Below, in pieces: positions 17,756 to 26,860 of a stretch of 64,000 bases of DNA. The first letter of the stretch is position 1. Each line of letters starts with the position of its first letter. The notes beneath the pieces were generated by a model. That model was not told the origin of the DNA and searched no databases. It worked only from the letters and a program-made list of their open reading frames with translations. The translations under genes and the position numbers were made by a program. The stretch covers positions 3,720,001 to 3,784,000 of the forward strand of contig NZ_CP159483.1 in assembly GCF_042140245.1 (NCBI RefSeq), given 5' to 3'. This stretch comes from MH13 sp042140245 (GTDB lineage: Bacteria; Pseudomonadota; Alphaproteobacteria; Rhizobiales; MH13).

Positions 17756-19609
17756 ATGGTACGCGTATCGACGCCCGGCTTTTTGGCCGGTTTTTTTGTT
17801 GCGGCTGTTGCCGCGCCCCTTTCCACCGCCCTTCCCGCATTTGCTCAATCGGAAATCACCGTTTTTGCGCCCTATCGCGGCATCGCCACACCCATCGCAA
17901 GGGCTGGTAGCGCCGTGAGCGTGATCACACGCGAGGAGATTGAACAGGCGGGGCAAACGTCTGTGGCTGAGATTCTGCGGGCATCTCCCGGGGTCAGCTT
18001 CAACTCCTCAGGGGGTTTTGGTTCCTCGACTGATGTGCGCATTCGTGGCGCCGCAGATCAGCACACAATGGTGCTGATCGATGGTGTGCCGGTGAGCGAC
18101 ACCACGTCAACACGCAACGCCTTTGACTTCACCATGCTGCCAGTTGGTTCTATTGAACGCATTGAGGTTCTTCGCGGGCCGCAATCAGCGCTCTATGGCT
18201 CAGATGCCATCGGCGGGGTCATCGCAATCACAACACGTCAACCAACACGCGGCTTGTCTGGCTCTGCAAGCGTTGAAGGAGGCAGCTTCGGAACGCATCG
18301 TCAAGCCTTGCGAGCTGGGTATGGTGGCGATCAATTCTCCATCACTGGATATGCAGAGCATTTTTCCACCCAAGGATACTCGCGCCGAGCTGGCAATGAT
18401 GAAGCAGATGGCTCGCGACAATGGACCGGCGGTCTGCGCGGCCAAGCCAATCTGTCAGAAAACCTATCGTTGGACGCAGCATTTCAGGTCACAGACCTTG
18501 AAACCAACTACGATCGGCGCGACGCCGATCCTGAAGGTGAAGCCGACCGGCTTTCAATAACAGGGCATGCCCGCGCGACCCACGAAAGCTTTGATGGGCG
18601 CTGGCGTCAAACAGTCACCGCTTTTGGCTCCTCGACCGAACGAAGCTTTGTGGAAAACACAACTGTCGATGACTACAACGGAAACCGGATCGGCATTGAG
18701 TACACCGGCGAGGTTCGTTGGGACGCGTTGGGCACCACCCTCTATGGACTGACCGGTGAGCAACAATCTGCTGACTATGTTGAAGATGGAACCGTACAGT
18801 TCGATGAGGACGAATTGTATTGGGGCGCTTTTGCAATGCAGCAATTCTCGATCGGGCCCGCGTTGCATCTCTCAGCGGCCGTGCGGTTTGACGATTTTGC
18901 GGATGCGGGGACATTCGTTACGGGTCGTGGCACCGCAGTTTACGAGCTTTATGAAACCGAGACTCGTTTTCATGGAAGCGTTGGTACTGGTGCGAAAGCG
19001 CCAAGTCTGCGCCAACGTGCTGCGACGCCCAACCTTCGTCCAGAAGAAAGTTGGGGCGCTGATCTTGGTATCACTCAAACCCTTTTTGATGGACGCCTGA
19101 CCGTTGACGTCACCGGTTTCTACCAAGAAATTGAAGACTTGCACGTCTACACCGGTGGGTTCGGGTCCTTTGCGCTTGAGGCTTGGGAGAACATTGATGA
19201 AGCCAGATTGATGGGTATCGAGGTTACCGCAGATGCGCGGGTGATCCCAGGCCATCTGGATGCATCGGCGCACTACACCTATCTCGATGCCGAAGATGCC
19301 ACGACTGGTGATCGGCTTCAGCGTAGGCCTGAACACGAAGCGCAAGTGACACTAAGCTACATCGGCATAGATCGGTTGCGCGTGTCGGGTGTGGTCAACT
19401 GGGTGGGCGGCGAACGCTTTTCTCGGTCTCGCGAACGCGATCCATTGGACCCCTACACGCGGGTTGATGTCACCGCATCCTATCAAGCGCATGAGCACTT
19501 GGAGATTTATGGGCGCGTCGAGAACCTGTTTGATGTCGAGTATGAAGAGATCAGTGGTTACAACACGCCCGGGCGATCAGCCTATGCTGGCATTCGGGCG
19601 ACGTTTTAA
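17756..19609 (+). CDS. btuB: TonB-dependent outer-membrane cobalamin receptor (BtuB-like)
   Basis: About 617 residues. The start is ATG 17756 (or the ATG just before it), with AAAGG at 17744-17748; longer frames run into the divergent gene. The signal peptide ends near PAFAQ and a TonB-box-like EITVFAPY follows. The plug domain includes GSAVSVITREEIEQAG, VRIRGAADQHTMVLIDGVPV and the classical IERIEVLRGPQSALYGSDAIGGVI (key residues VLRGPQSALYGxxAIGGVI). The C-terminal 22-strand barrel ends with NLFDVEYEEISGYNTPGR and a terminal Phe. The size matches BtuB (about 600), smaller than most siderophore receptors. It leads btuC and btuD. Confidence 0.87.
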   Translation: MVRVSTPGFLAGFFVAAVAAPLSTALPAFAQSEITVFAPYRGIATPIARAGSAVSVITREEIEQAGQTSVAEILRASPGVSFNSSGGFGSSTDVRIRGAADQHTMVLIDGVPVSDTTSTRNAFDFTMLPVGSIERIEVLRGPQSALYGSDAIGGVIAITTRQPTRGLSGSASVEGGSFGTHRQALRAGYGGDQFSITGYAEHFSTQGYSRRAGNDEADGSRQWTGGLRGQANLSENLSLDAAFQVTDLETNYDRRDADPEGEADRLSITGHARATHESFDGRWRQTVTAFGSSTERSFVENTTVDDYNGNRIGIEYTGEVRWDALGTTLYGLTGEQQSADYVEDGTVQFDEDELYWGAFAMQQFSIGPALHLSAAVRFDDFADAGTFVTGRGTAVYELYETETRFHGSVGTGAKAPSLRQRAATPNLRPEESWGADLGITQTLFDGRLTVDVTGFYQEIEDLHVYTGGFGSFALEAWENIDEARLMGIEVTADARVIPGHLDASAHYTYLDAEDATTGDRLQRRPEHEAQVTLSYIGIDRLRVSGVVNWVGGERFSRSRERDPLDPYTRVDVTASYQAHEHLEIYGRVENLFDVEYEEISGYNTPGRSAYAGIRATF

Positions 19610-19621
19610 GGTCTTGGAACA

Positions 19622-20617
19622 ATGCGGCTCAGCGCCAGCCTTGCTGCTTTGCTTCTGGTGCTTGCCGCACTCTCCTTAGCGGTTGGAACGACCGACTTCA
19701 CAGTCGATCAGCTGTTGGCCGCCCTCACCGGCAACGATGAACGGTTGGCGCTGATCGTCTACGAGATTCGGTTGCCGCGCACGTTGCTTGCGATCCTTAT
19801 CGGCGGATCACTAGGCTTAGGTGGCGCGGCCCTCCAAGGATTGGTGCGCAACCCACTCGCCTCCCCGTCTTTGTTCGGCGCGCCATCTGCGGCAGCGTTG
19901 GGTGCGGTCATTGTGATCAGTTCGGGGATAGCAGGAGCACTCTCATTCGCGCTGCCTGTGGCGGGCATGGTGGGGGCTTTGGCATCGGTGGGCGCACTGA
20001 TGCTGCTGGCAGGCCGTAACGCACCTATCATCGTGTTGCTTCTGGCCGGCTTGGTGCTCTCCAGTTTTGCGGCGGCAGGCACATCCCTGGCGCTCAACCT
20101 CTCGCCCAACCCTTTTGCAGCGCTTGAAGTGGCCTTTTGGTTGCTTGGATCGCTGGAAGATCGCTCGTTCCAACACATCTGGATGGCCGGCCCGTTCATC
20201 GTTGTCGGCTCGGTGTTCATCGCCACGCAGGCGCGCGCGCTTAAGGTGATGAGTCTTGGCGAAGACACCGCCACCAGTCTTGGCGTCAACGTCCGGCGTT
20301 TGCGACTGGTGCTGATTGGTGGTGTTGCCATGGCGGTGGGTGCTGGTGTCTCGGTGGCTGGCACAGTCGGCTTTATCGGCCTCGTCGCACCGCATCTGGT
20401 GCGCCCGTTAGTGGGCTACGATCCAGCTCGGGTTCTGCTGCCCGCCACGCTTGCAGGCTCATGCTTGCTGCTGGCGGCGGACCTTCTGGTGCGTATCGTG
20501 CCGACCAGTGGTGAGCCACTGAAGGTTGGCGTTGTGACTGCGTTGGTCGGCGCACCCTTCTTTTTAGGCCTAGTACTGCGTGAACGGCGGGCGCTCGCCG
20601 GACGAGCCACGCTATGA
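19622..20617 (+). CDS. btuC: Cobalamin ABC transporter permease (BtuC-like, FecCD family)
   Basis: A 331-residue, very hydrophobic FecCD-family permease with about ten transmembrane helices. Family signatures are YEIRLPRTLLAILIGGSLGLGGAALQGLVRNPLASP near the N terminus (key residues RLPR, GG.LG..G..QG..RNPLA.P) and, near residue 245, TVGFIGLVAPHLVRPLVGYD, which includes the coupling-helix region. It starts 12 bp after btuB, and its TGA overlaps the btuD ATG. The homodimer with BtuD would import corrinoids delivered by BtuF. Siderophore permeases look alike, so substrate is inferred from context. Confidence 0.9.
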   Translation: MRLSASLAALLLVLAALSLAVGTTDFTVDQLLAALTGNDERLALIVYEIRLPRTLLAILIGGSLGLGGAALQGLVRNPLASPSLFGAPSAAALGAVIVISSGIAGALSFALPVAGMVGALASVGALMLLAGRNAPIIVLLLAGLVLSSFAAAGTSLALNLSPNPFAALEVAFWLLGSLEDRSFQHIWMAGPFIVVGSVFIATQARALKVMSLGEDTATSLGVNVRRLRLVLIGGVAMAVGAGVSVAGTVGFIGLVAPHLVRPLVGYDPARVLLPATLAGSCLLLAADLLVRIVPTSGEPLKVGVVTALVGAPFFLGLVLRERRALAGRATL

Positions 20618-21399
20618 GTTTGCTTCAAGCAAGAAATCTCAATGTTTCAATTGGCAAGGCACGCTTGCTTCAACCGGCTGATCTTTCGCTGGAGACTGGC
20701 ACTTTGACTGCCATTCTTGGCCCCAACGGCGCAGGCAAGAGCACGCTGCTCAAAGCCTTGCTTGGTCTCATTGACCATGGCGGTGAGACCAAGCTGGATG
20801 GCAAAGCCCTATCCTCACTCTCCCCGCGAGAGCGCGCCAAACAGATTGCTTATCTACCACAGGGACAAAGCCACGCCTGGCCGCTTAGCGTTGAGGCAGT
20901 TGTCACTCTTGGCCGGCATCCTCACGGTGGGCACACTCACAGCGGCCAAGACGGCAATGTAGTTGAGCGCGTGCTCAACACGATGGGCCTTAAAGACTTG
21001 CGCGGCCAATCTGTGCTCACCCTTTCCGGCGGCGAGCAGATGCGCGTCTCATTGGCACGGGCGCTTGCTGTGGAAGCGACGTTTCTTCTGGCCGATGAGC
21101 CTCTTGCTTCCCTCGACCCGCGCTATCAGTTCGAGATCATGAGCGTGTTGGCAGGCCAAGCGCGCGGCGGCGATGGCGTTGTCGTGGTGATGCACGATCT
21201 GGCCCTTGCCGCCCGCTATGCTGACCGGATCATCTTGATGAAAGACGGGGCCATTCTCGCCGACGGACCACCTGTAACGATGTTGTCAGGCGAGAATGTT
21301 CAATCCGTCTTCAACGTGCAGACGCGGCAGACCGACATCCATCGTGAAGATGGCCCGATCAACGTCGCGCTGCCGTCTGAACTGGAATCTAAAGCCTAG
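20614..21399 (+). CDS. btuD: Cobalamin ABC transporter ATP-binding protein (BtuD-like)
   Basis: A 261-residue ABC ATPase. It has Walker A GPNGAGKST near residue 37, the Q-loop YLPQGQSHAWPLSVEAVVTLG (key Q), the signature LSGGEQMRVSLARAL, Walker B LLADEPLASLDP and the switch histidine in VVMHDLALAARYADRI. The length and the Q-loop form fit FecE/BtuD types. A short histidine-rich patch (HPHGGHTHSGQDG) occupies the helical domain. Its last four bases overlap the 3' end of the convergent znuA gene. Confidence 0.9.
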   Translation: MSLLQARNLNVSIGKARLLQPADLSLETGTLTAILGPNGAGKSTLLKALLGLIDHGGETKLDGKALSSLSPRERAKQIAYLPQGQSHAWPLSVEAVVTLGRHPHGGHTHSGQDGNVVERVLNTMGLKDLRGQSVLTLSGGEQMRVSLARALAVEATFLLADEPLASLDPRYQFEIMSVLAGQARGGDGVVVVMHDLALAARYADRIILMKDGAILADGPPVTMLSGENVQSVFNVQTRQTDIHREDGPINVALPSELESKA

Positions 21400-22532
21400 T
21401 TAGTGGCCTGCAGCGCCTCAGAGATAGCGCGCAGATTGCTTGCCATCATGCCGAGATAGGTTGACGCTTCTCCTTCAACCGAAAGCGCGTCGGAGTACAA
21501 AGTACCAGTAACCGTCAGACCTGTTTCGTCGGCTATCTGTTCGATCAGTCGAGGGTCAGAAATGTTCTCGACAAACAATGCGCGGGCACCAGTCTCTAGA
21601 ATCTGATCGATGATCGCAGCCACGTCGGCAGCAGATGCTTCGCTTTCTGTCGACATACCTTGCGCCGCGAGAATGGTAAGATCGAAGTCACGCGCCAAAT
21701 ACCCAAAGGCGTCATGGCTTGTGATGATCGTGCGTCCATCCACAGCAACATCTGCCAAGGCGGCTTCCCAATTGGCTTCCAAAGCCTCTAGCTCAGACGC
21801 ATAGGCTTGAGCATTGGCCGTGAACTCATCGCAGTGCCCTGGCAAAGCCTCACAGAGGCCATCTGCAATGTTGGCGACATAGATTTGGGCCGCATCAAGT
21901 GATTGCCAAGCGTGTGGGTCATTGGGGCCGTGGTCATGATCATGATGTGCATGATCATGGTGATCGTGATCTTCATGGCCATGGTCATCATGGGCGTGTT
22001 CGTCGTCGTGACCGTGGTCGTGGTCGTGATCATCATCGTGCGCATGGTCATGATCGTGGTCATCGTGGCCATGGTCATCATGAGCATGATCGTCATGGCC
22101 GTGATCGTCATGATCATCGTGTGCGTGATCATGATTGTGGTCGTCATCATGGGCGTGCGCGTGGTCATCATGATCGTCATGATCATGGTGATCATCTTCA
22201 CCAACTTCGATGACATCGATGCCGGTACTCGCCGTAACGATGGTGGCCTGCGAGTCGCTGGCTTCGATCAAACGCTCAAGAAAACCTTCAAAGCCTAGAC
22301 CGTTGGTGATCACAAGGTCCGCGCCGGTCACAGCAACAACATCCGTGGGGATTGGCTGGTAGACATGCGCATCCTCACCCGGACCAACCAGGCTGGTCAC
22401 GGACACATGATCACCGCCTACAACACGTGTCATATCCGCGAGGATTGAAAAGGATGCCACAACATCCAGTGAATCGGCTGATGCCAGAGATGTCGTGGAC
22501 AACAGAGTGAGTGCAACAATCGAGGAACGCAT
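21396..22532 (-). CDS. znuA: Zinc ABC transporter substrate-binding protein ZnuA with long His/Asp loop
   Basis: A 378-residue periplasmic cluster A-I binding protein, starting at ATG 22532, whose first base overlaps the znuB stop. The signal peptide ends at LASA. Zn ligand candidates are His in GEDAHVYQ, His in NDPHAW, His in TSHDAFGYL and the Asp/Glu in NISDPRLIEQIADE. A His/Asp/Ala/Gly loop of about 85 residues (about 113-199; 21935-22195) interrupts the N-lobe; it is far longer than the usual 20-40 residues and probably buffers zinc. The loop is encoded by a near-repetitive run of GATCATGATCA-like units that may be unstable. It is the last gene of znuCBA. Confidence 0.94.
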   Translation of the reverse strand: MRSSIVALTLLSTTSLASADSLDVVASFSILADMTRVVGGDHVSVTSLVGPGEDAHVYQPIPTDVVAVTGADLVITNGLGFEGFLERLIEASDSQATIVTASTGIDVIEVGEDDHHDHDDHDDHAHAHDDDHNHDHAHDDHDDHGHDDHAHDDHGHDDHDHDHAHDDDHDHDHGHDDEHAHDDHGHEDHDHHDHAHHDHDHGPNDPHAWQSLDAAQIYVANIADGLCEALPGHCDEFTANAQAYASELEALEANWEAALADVAVDGRTIITSHDAFGYLARDFDLTILAAQGMSTESEASAADVAAIIDQILETGARALFVENISDPRLIEQIADETGLTVTGTLYSDALSVEGEASTYLGMMASNLRAISEALQATN

Positions 22533-23404
22533 CAAGCTACCTTATGTCGTTGAGTTGGGAGGGATGGCCGGACGACACCGCGTGGCGCCGCCAAAAGGGA
22601 GATGAGATAGACCGTACCGGCTGCCAGAATGACAGCAGGGCCGGAGGCCACGGCAAGGTGGAAGGAGATCAGGAGGCCGACAAAAACAGATGTCATGCCA
22701 ATCGCGATTGCCAACAGGCACAGCGAAACAACGCGCCGGACCCAGAAACGTGCCGCGGCGGCTGGCAAAATCATGAGACCTACAGACAGCAATGTGCCCA
22801 GGGCTTGAAAGCCCGCCACCAGGTTCAGAACGACCAATGCCAGAAAGCCAAAGTGAACAATCGGGCCCCAGCCAGACACAGACCGTAGGAAGCCTGGGTC
22901 CAAACATTCAGCCACCAGAGCACGCCAGATCACGGCGAGAGTCGCCAACGAAATGGTGGTGATCGTCGCAATCATCATCAGGCTTTCGGTGTTGAGAGCG
23001 AGCACCGAGCCGAACAAGACGTGCATCAAATCCACCGAGGATCCACGCAGCGAAACGATCATTACGCCAACGGCCAGCGAGATCAGATAGAACGCGGCCA
23101 TGGCTGCGTCCTCTTTCTGCACGGTCATACGGGCAACGAGGCCCGCACCCGCAGCAACCAGTGCGCCAGCAATCAAGCCGCCAAGCGTCATGGGGATGAG
23201 ATCCAACCCAAAGAGCAGGAACCCAAGCGCGGCGCCCGGCAGGATGGCATGAGCCATGGCATCGCCGGTTAGGCTCATACGGCGCAGCATCAAGAAGACG
23301 CCTATCGGTCCTGCTGAGACAGCGATTAACAATCCACCGAGAAGCGCGCGTTGCATAAACGCGTAGTCGGCAAAAGGAGCAATCAAGAGCGCGTAGAGGT
23401 CCAT
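22532..23404 (-). CDS. znuB: Zinc ABC transporter permease ZnuB
   Basis: A 290-residue ABC-3 family permease with about eight hydrophobic helices. The N-terminal segment YAFMQRALLGGLLIAVSAGPIGVFL is followed by the conserved LMLRRMSLTGDAMAHAILPGAALGFLLFG, in which the (S/T)xxGDAMxHAxLPGxA pattern defines the family. The ATG at 23404 overlaps the znuC stop (TGATG) and its own stop overlaps the znuA start, so the three genes are tightly coupled. It forms the membrane channel of the zinc importer. Confidence 0.93.
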   Translation of the reverse strand: MDLYALLIAPFADYAFMQRALLGGLLIAVSAGPIGVFLMLRRMSLTGDAMAHAILPGAALGFLLFGLDLIPMTLGGLIAGALVAAGAGLVARMTVQKEDAAMAAFYLISLAVGVMIVSLRGSSVDLMHVLFGSVLALNTESLMMIATITTISLATLAVIWRALVAECLDPGFLRSVSGWGPIVHFGFLALVVLNLVAGFQALGTLLSVGLMILPAAAARFWVRRVVSLCLLAIAIGMTSVFVGLLISFHLAVASGPAVILAAGTVYLISLLAAPRGVVRPSLPTQRHKVA

Positions 23405-24177
23405 CACGCAGCCTGTCCGTGGCTGTGCTTATGATCTGCGCACCAGGGTGCGTCTTCATCCCAAGCAGCGTTAAAACGGCGGGCTTTGAGCAGATTTTCC
23501 GCCTGAAGAACCTCTGCGGTTGGCCCCCAAGCGATGGGTTCGCGCGACAACAGCAATGCGTTTGGGAAATGATCACGCACCAAGTCCAAATCATGCATCA
23601 CAGCGATTACGCTGCGTTTTTCGGAGTGCCAGCGCTGGATCACGCCAATAAGGTCATCGACCGTTTTTGTGTCGATGGCATTGAAAGGTTCATCGAGGAG
23701 AATGAGGTCGGCATCTTGGAGCAGAACACGCGCGAACAAGGCGCGTTGCAGTTGTCCTCCGGACAGCGTGTCGATGGTGCGTTTTTCAAAACCGCCCAAG
23801 CCAACGGCTTCAAGTGCTCGCCCGATGGCTTGACGATCAGTCCGCGTTATACGCCCAAGCAATCCCCGCGTTGGCCAAAGACCAAGCTTGACCAAATCAA
23901 AAACCGTTGCTGGGAATGTTGTATCGATATCAGCTTGTTGCGGCAGGTAGGCTAAACGGCAACCATCGACATGTTCACAGGCGCCCGCCATGGGCGTGAG
24001 ACTGCCAACGATGCCTTTCAGCAACGTCGACTTGCCTGATCCGTTGGGTCCGACAATCGCCAAAAGGTCGCCGTGATCCACCGCCCCTGAAAGCCCATGC
24101 ACGGCTGGGTGCGGTCCGTAGCCCAAGGTCAGATCTTCAAAGCGAAGACAAGTGGGGGAGCTGTGGGTATGCGCCAA
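23404..24177 (-). CDS. znuC: Zinc ABC transporter ATP-binding protein ZnuC
   Basis: A 257-residue ABC ATPase that begins with TTG 24177; no better start is visible. The motifs are Walker A GPNGSGKSTLLKG, the Q-loop LAYLPQQADIDTTFP, signature LSGGQLQRALFARVL, Walker B LILLDEPFNAID and the H-loop VIAVMHDLDLVRDHFP. The PQQ...D..FP Q-loop is typical of the metal (cluster A-I) importers. A short His-containing tail (CADHKHSHG) ends the protein, as in many ZnuC homologues. It is transcribed divergently from zur across the Zur box. Confidence 0.92.
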   Translation of the reverse strand: MAHTHSSPTCLRFEDLTLGYGPHPAVHGLSGAVDHGDLLAIVGPNGSGKSTLLKGIVGSLTPMAGACEHVDGCRLAYLPQQADIDTTFPATVFDLVKLGLWPTRGLLGRITRTDRQAIGRALEAVGLGGFEKRTIDTLSGGQLQRALFARVLLQDADLILLDEPFNAIDTKTVDDLIGVIQRWHSEKRSVIAVMHDLDLVRDHFPNALLLSREPIAWGPTAEVLQAENLLKARRFNAAWDEDAPWCADHKHSHGQAA

Positions 24178-24230
24178 AAGAGCGGTCCAAGACTTCTGCT
24201 GTTGCGGAGTGGGAGGATAGGCTCTAATAT

Positions 24231-24243
24231 GTTATAGTATAAC
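24231..24243. promoter_or_regulatory. Zur box between znuCBA and zur
   Basis: GTTATAGTATAAC is a perfect 6-1-6 palindrome. It matches the GTTATAnTATAAC core of alphaproteobacterial Zur operators and lies in the 94-bp divergent region, so one box could repress both znuCBA and zur under zinc repletion. Confidence 0.88.
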
Positions 24244-24271
24244 AAGTCAACCGCACACTGGCGTCCCCATC

Positions 24272-24709
24272 ATGACCGCTTCCGTTTCCACAGATGCGCC
24301 ACCCCCCATTCCGCTTTCGCGCAATAACCAGCTTGTGCTCGATCAACTCACCCAGTCCGACAAGCCACAATCGGCATATGAGCTTTTGGATGCGTTGCGT
24401 GAGGAAGGGTTGCGTGCCCCGCCTCAGATCTATCGCGCACTGAAATGGCTAGGAGAGCGCGGGTTGGTACATAGGCTGGAAAGTGCCAATGCGTACATTG
24501 CCTGTGTCCACGCGTCTTGCTGTGGCGGCGCGCGCTGCGCCAGTTCGCACACGGTTTTCTTTCTCTGCGATGTCTGTGGTGGCGTCGAAGAAGTGAATGG
24601 CGATGCTCTTGCCCAAGGCGTGGATGCTCTCGGCCAAACACTTGGTTTTGCGGCGCACGCCGCAAGCATTGAAGTGCATGGCCAATGCGCGGCCTGCCAG
24701 GCCAGCTAA
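24272..24709 (+). CDS. zur: Zinc uptake regulator Zur (Fur family)
   Basis: A 145-residue Fur-family repressor. The N-terminal winged helix includes NQLVLDQL, SAYELLDALREEGLRAPPQIYRALKWLGERGLVHRLES, with the characteristic P.(I/T)YRAL(K)WL recognition segment of Zur. The C-terminal domain carries ACVHASCC, the SSHTVFFLCDVCG Zn site with two Cys, HAASIEVHGQCAACQ with the second CxxC. The additional CCGGARC cysteines before the hinge are unusual in number. It lies divergent to znuCBA with the Zur box in between, so autoregulation is likely. Confidence 0.92.
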   Translation: MTASVSTDAPPPIPLSRNNQLVLDQLTQSDKPQSAYELLDALREEGLRAPPQIYRALKWLGERGLVHRLESANAYIACVHASCCGGARCASSHTVFFLCDVCGGVEEVNGDALAQGVDALGQTLGFAAHAASIEVHGQCAACQAS

Positions 24710-24724
24710 ATCAGGGTCATAACC

Positions 24725-25780
24725 CTAGGCCTCTTCAGATAGTGCCCATGTGTCGCCGCAGCCAGGCGGATTTTTCGATGAGCCACGGACGATCAAGGCG
24801 CCGGGCAGCTCGATGGACTCCGCTTCAAAAGCTTCGCCTTCAACAGCAGCTTCTATGGCCTCAAACAGGGTTTCGCTGGTCGCTTCGATCATGGCGTCAA
24901 CCGGCTGAGAAAAGCTGGTGATGGAATAGGTTGGCCACTGTGCAGGGCCGACATTGTCAAACCCAACGATCGACACGTCATCGGGCACGCGCATGCCTAG
25001 ATCGTGGCGCAACGCGTCCATGACCGCGATGGCCATATGGTCATTGGCGCAGAAAATTGCATCAGGCGGTGCTGGCGTCTGCATCATAGCAACGGCACCT
25101 TTGGCCGCCTGGTCCGCATCATAATTGCCGACAGCGCGAGCGTGCAGAGTGACGTTCTTCTCTGCAAGCCCAGCCATAAACCCACGCTCGCGATCACGGT
25201 TGGTGGAGGTTTCTTCGATGCCCGCCAGATAAGCGATGCGTTTGTGTCCGCCTTCCACCAAAAAGTGCGCGATCGTGCGACCGCCCAACTCATTGGAGCC
25301 GGTGATCTTAGAGGCCGTGGGGGCATCGGACACGCGGTTGACCATGACCACCGGAATGCCTGCAGCATGGCAGCGATTGGCGATTTCAGATGATAGCGAC
25401 ACAGATGCCAGCACCAGCCCATCAATCTGATAGTCGAGGGCCCGTTGCAGCTCGGTGTTGGCAGCATCGCCCTCACCGGCGGTGAAGAGCAGCACATGAT
25501 AGCCACGTTTCTGGCATTGGTCAGAGATGCCCTGAACCAGCTCCGGGTAAAAATGGTTGTCGAGATACGAAACCGCCATGCCGATCATGTGCGAGCGGCG
25601 AGTGATCAGCGAGCGAGCAATGGCGTTGGGGCGATAACCAAGGCTGATCGCTGCTTTGTGCACGCGTTCTTTGGTTTCGGCAGCCACGCTGGCACCAGGC
25701 GTGAACGCGCGGGACACGGCCGACTGCGAAACGCCGGCCTCGCGCGCAACATCAATGGACGTAACCTTACGCCGGGCCAT
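24725..25780 (-). CDS. LacI-family transcriptional regulator of the TAXI-transporter operon
   Basis: A 351-residue LacI/PurR-family protein starting at ATG 25780. The HTH is TSIDVAREAGVSQSAVSRAF, followed by a hinge helix (PNAIARSLITRRS). The periplasmic-binding-protein-like sensor domain runs from about residue 60 with GMAVSYLDNHFYPELVQGI, NRVSDAPTASKI, and DDVSIVGFDNVG. The gene is the last of a co-directional set behind the SDR, dehydrogenase and TRAP genes, from which it is separated by 222 bp. The operator at 31298-31313 ahead of that set has the central CG expected for LacI proteins. The effector is unknown. Confidence 0.88.
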   Translation of the reverse strand: MARRKVTSIDVAREAGVSQSAVSRAFTPGASVAAETKERVHKAAISLGYRPNAIARSLITRRSHMIGMAVSYLDNHFYPELVQGISDQCQKRGYHVLLFTAGEGDAANTELQRALDYQIDGLVLASVSLSSEIANRCHAAGIPVVMVNRVSDAPTASKITGSNELGGRTIAHFLVEGGHKRIAYLAGIEETSTNRDRERGFMAGLAEKNVTLHARAVGNYDADQAAKGAVAMMQTPAPPDAIFCANDHMAIAVMDALRHDLGMRVPDDVSIVGFDNVGPAQWPTYSITSFSQPVDAMIEATSETLFEAIEAAVEGEAFEAESIELPGALIVRGSSKNPPGCGDTWALSEEA

Positions 25781-25845
25781 CAAGCGCAGCCCCACGCTCT
25801 GCCGTTCGCCAAGAGTATACAAAATGCTTCACAGCAACAGGTTTA

Positions 25846-25862
25846 AGGCGCGCTGCGCGCCT
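25846..25862. terminator. Strong GC hairpin in the SDR-lacI gap
   Basis: AGGCGCGC (25846-25853) and GCGCGCCT (25855-25862) are perfect arms about a single base. No T-run follows on either strand, so it may slow or attenuate transcription between the SDR gene and lacI rather than act as a classical terminator. The remainder of the 222-bp gap shows no gene. Confidence 0.4.
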
Positions 25863-26002
25863 CGTCCAGCCATCTCGACCGCACACCAGAAACACCTGGA
25901 TGGAAGCCTGGCATTTTGGCGGGCGCCATCGGCCCTCTTGTTGTATTGGCCGGCGGGGCTAGCCTGCCGTCCAGCCGACACCCTTGTTGCTCTGGCCAGC
26001 GG

Positions 26003-26767
26003 TTAGCCCGCCGTCCAACCGCCATCAATCAACAAAGAGGTGCCGGTGACCATCACGGACGCGTCGCTGGCAAGGTAGGCGACGGCGCCCATGACGTCTT
26101 CGATCTCGCCGACACGCCCCAGCTTGATCTTCGATTCCACCCAGGCACGCCGCTCCGGATCGTCCAACGTGACGGCGGCCAGCGGTGTGCGAATGAAAGT
26201 TGGACAGATCGTGTTGATGCGCACTTTATGCGGACCCCACTCAATCGCCATCGCTTTCACCATGCCCTCCAGCGCGTGCTTGGATGCGCAATAGACAGCC
26301 CGCTCCTGCCCACCGACATGCCCCATCTGCGAGGAGATATGGATGATCGAGCCCGCAACACCGGCCTTGATCATACCGCGTGCCGCTTCAGCCGAGAGCA
26401 CGAAAGCTCCTCGCACATTGATATCCATGACGGCCTGATAGTCGTCGATGGATGTATCAAGCGCCGTTGCGTGGCGCGCAATGCCCGCGGAGTTCACGAC
26501 CACGTGGAACGGTCCATGATCTGCCAGCAGTGACTTCACAGCTTGTGGGTCGGCAACATCCAATTGAACCGCTTCGGCACTGTGGCCCTCAACGGCCATG
26601 GCCTGCACAGCCTCGGTCAACTGATCCATTCCACGCGCGGCACACACGACATGGGCGCCTTGCTCAGCAAGAGCCACAGCACAGCCCAGACCAATACCGC
26701 GCGAGGCGCCAGCCACAAAAGCGCGCTTACCGCTAAGGCTTAGAGACGGGGTTTTGGGGAGTTTCAT
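26003..26767 (-). CDS. Short-chain dehydrogenase/reductase (SDR)
   Basis: A 254-residue classical SDR. The nucleotide motif GASRGIG is at residues 20-26 (Arg23 after Ser suggests possible NADP preference, though AARG at the end of strand 2 is ambiguous). NSAG is at 92-95 and the catalytic Ser145, Tyr159 and Lys163 are present (HISS..YCASK). The C-terminal MVTGTSLLIDGGW strand is typical. It lies between a histidinol-dehydrogenase-like enzyme and a LacI regulator in a TRAP-transporter operon, so it probably oxidises a hydroxyl group of the imported substrate or an intermediate. The exact substrate cannot be deduced. Confidence 0.9.
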   Translation of the reverse strand: MKLPKTPSLSLSGKRAFVAGASRGIGLGCAVALAEQGAHVVCAARGMDQLTEAVQAMAVEGHSAEAVQLDVADPQAVKSLLADHGPFHVVVNSAGIARHATALDTSIDDYQAVMDINVRGAFVLSAEAARGMIKAGVAGSIIHISSQMGHVGGQERAVYCASKHALEGMVKAMAIEWGPHKVRINTICPTFIRTPLAAVTLDDPERRAWVESKIKLGRVGEIEDVMGAVAYLASDASVMVTGTSLLIDGGWTAG

Positions 26768-26860
26768 CGCTGCTTTTTCCTGGGCACTGACACGTCGGCG
26801 GACAGGCTGTCTTTTCGCACCTACTTTGGCCGAAACGCTCTGTTCCTTTGGAGCAACCGC

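Noticed and set aside
21935..22195. Tandem-repeat-like tract that could be mistaken for a CRISPR or satellite
   Set aside because: The units are irregular, in frame and encode the His/Asp loop of ZnuA; there are no unique spacers between fixed repeats.
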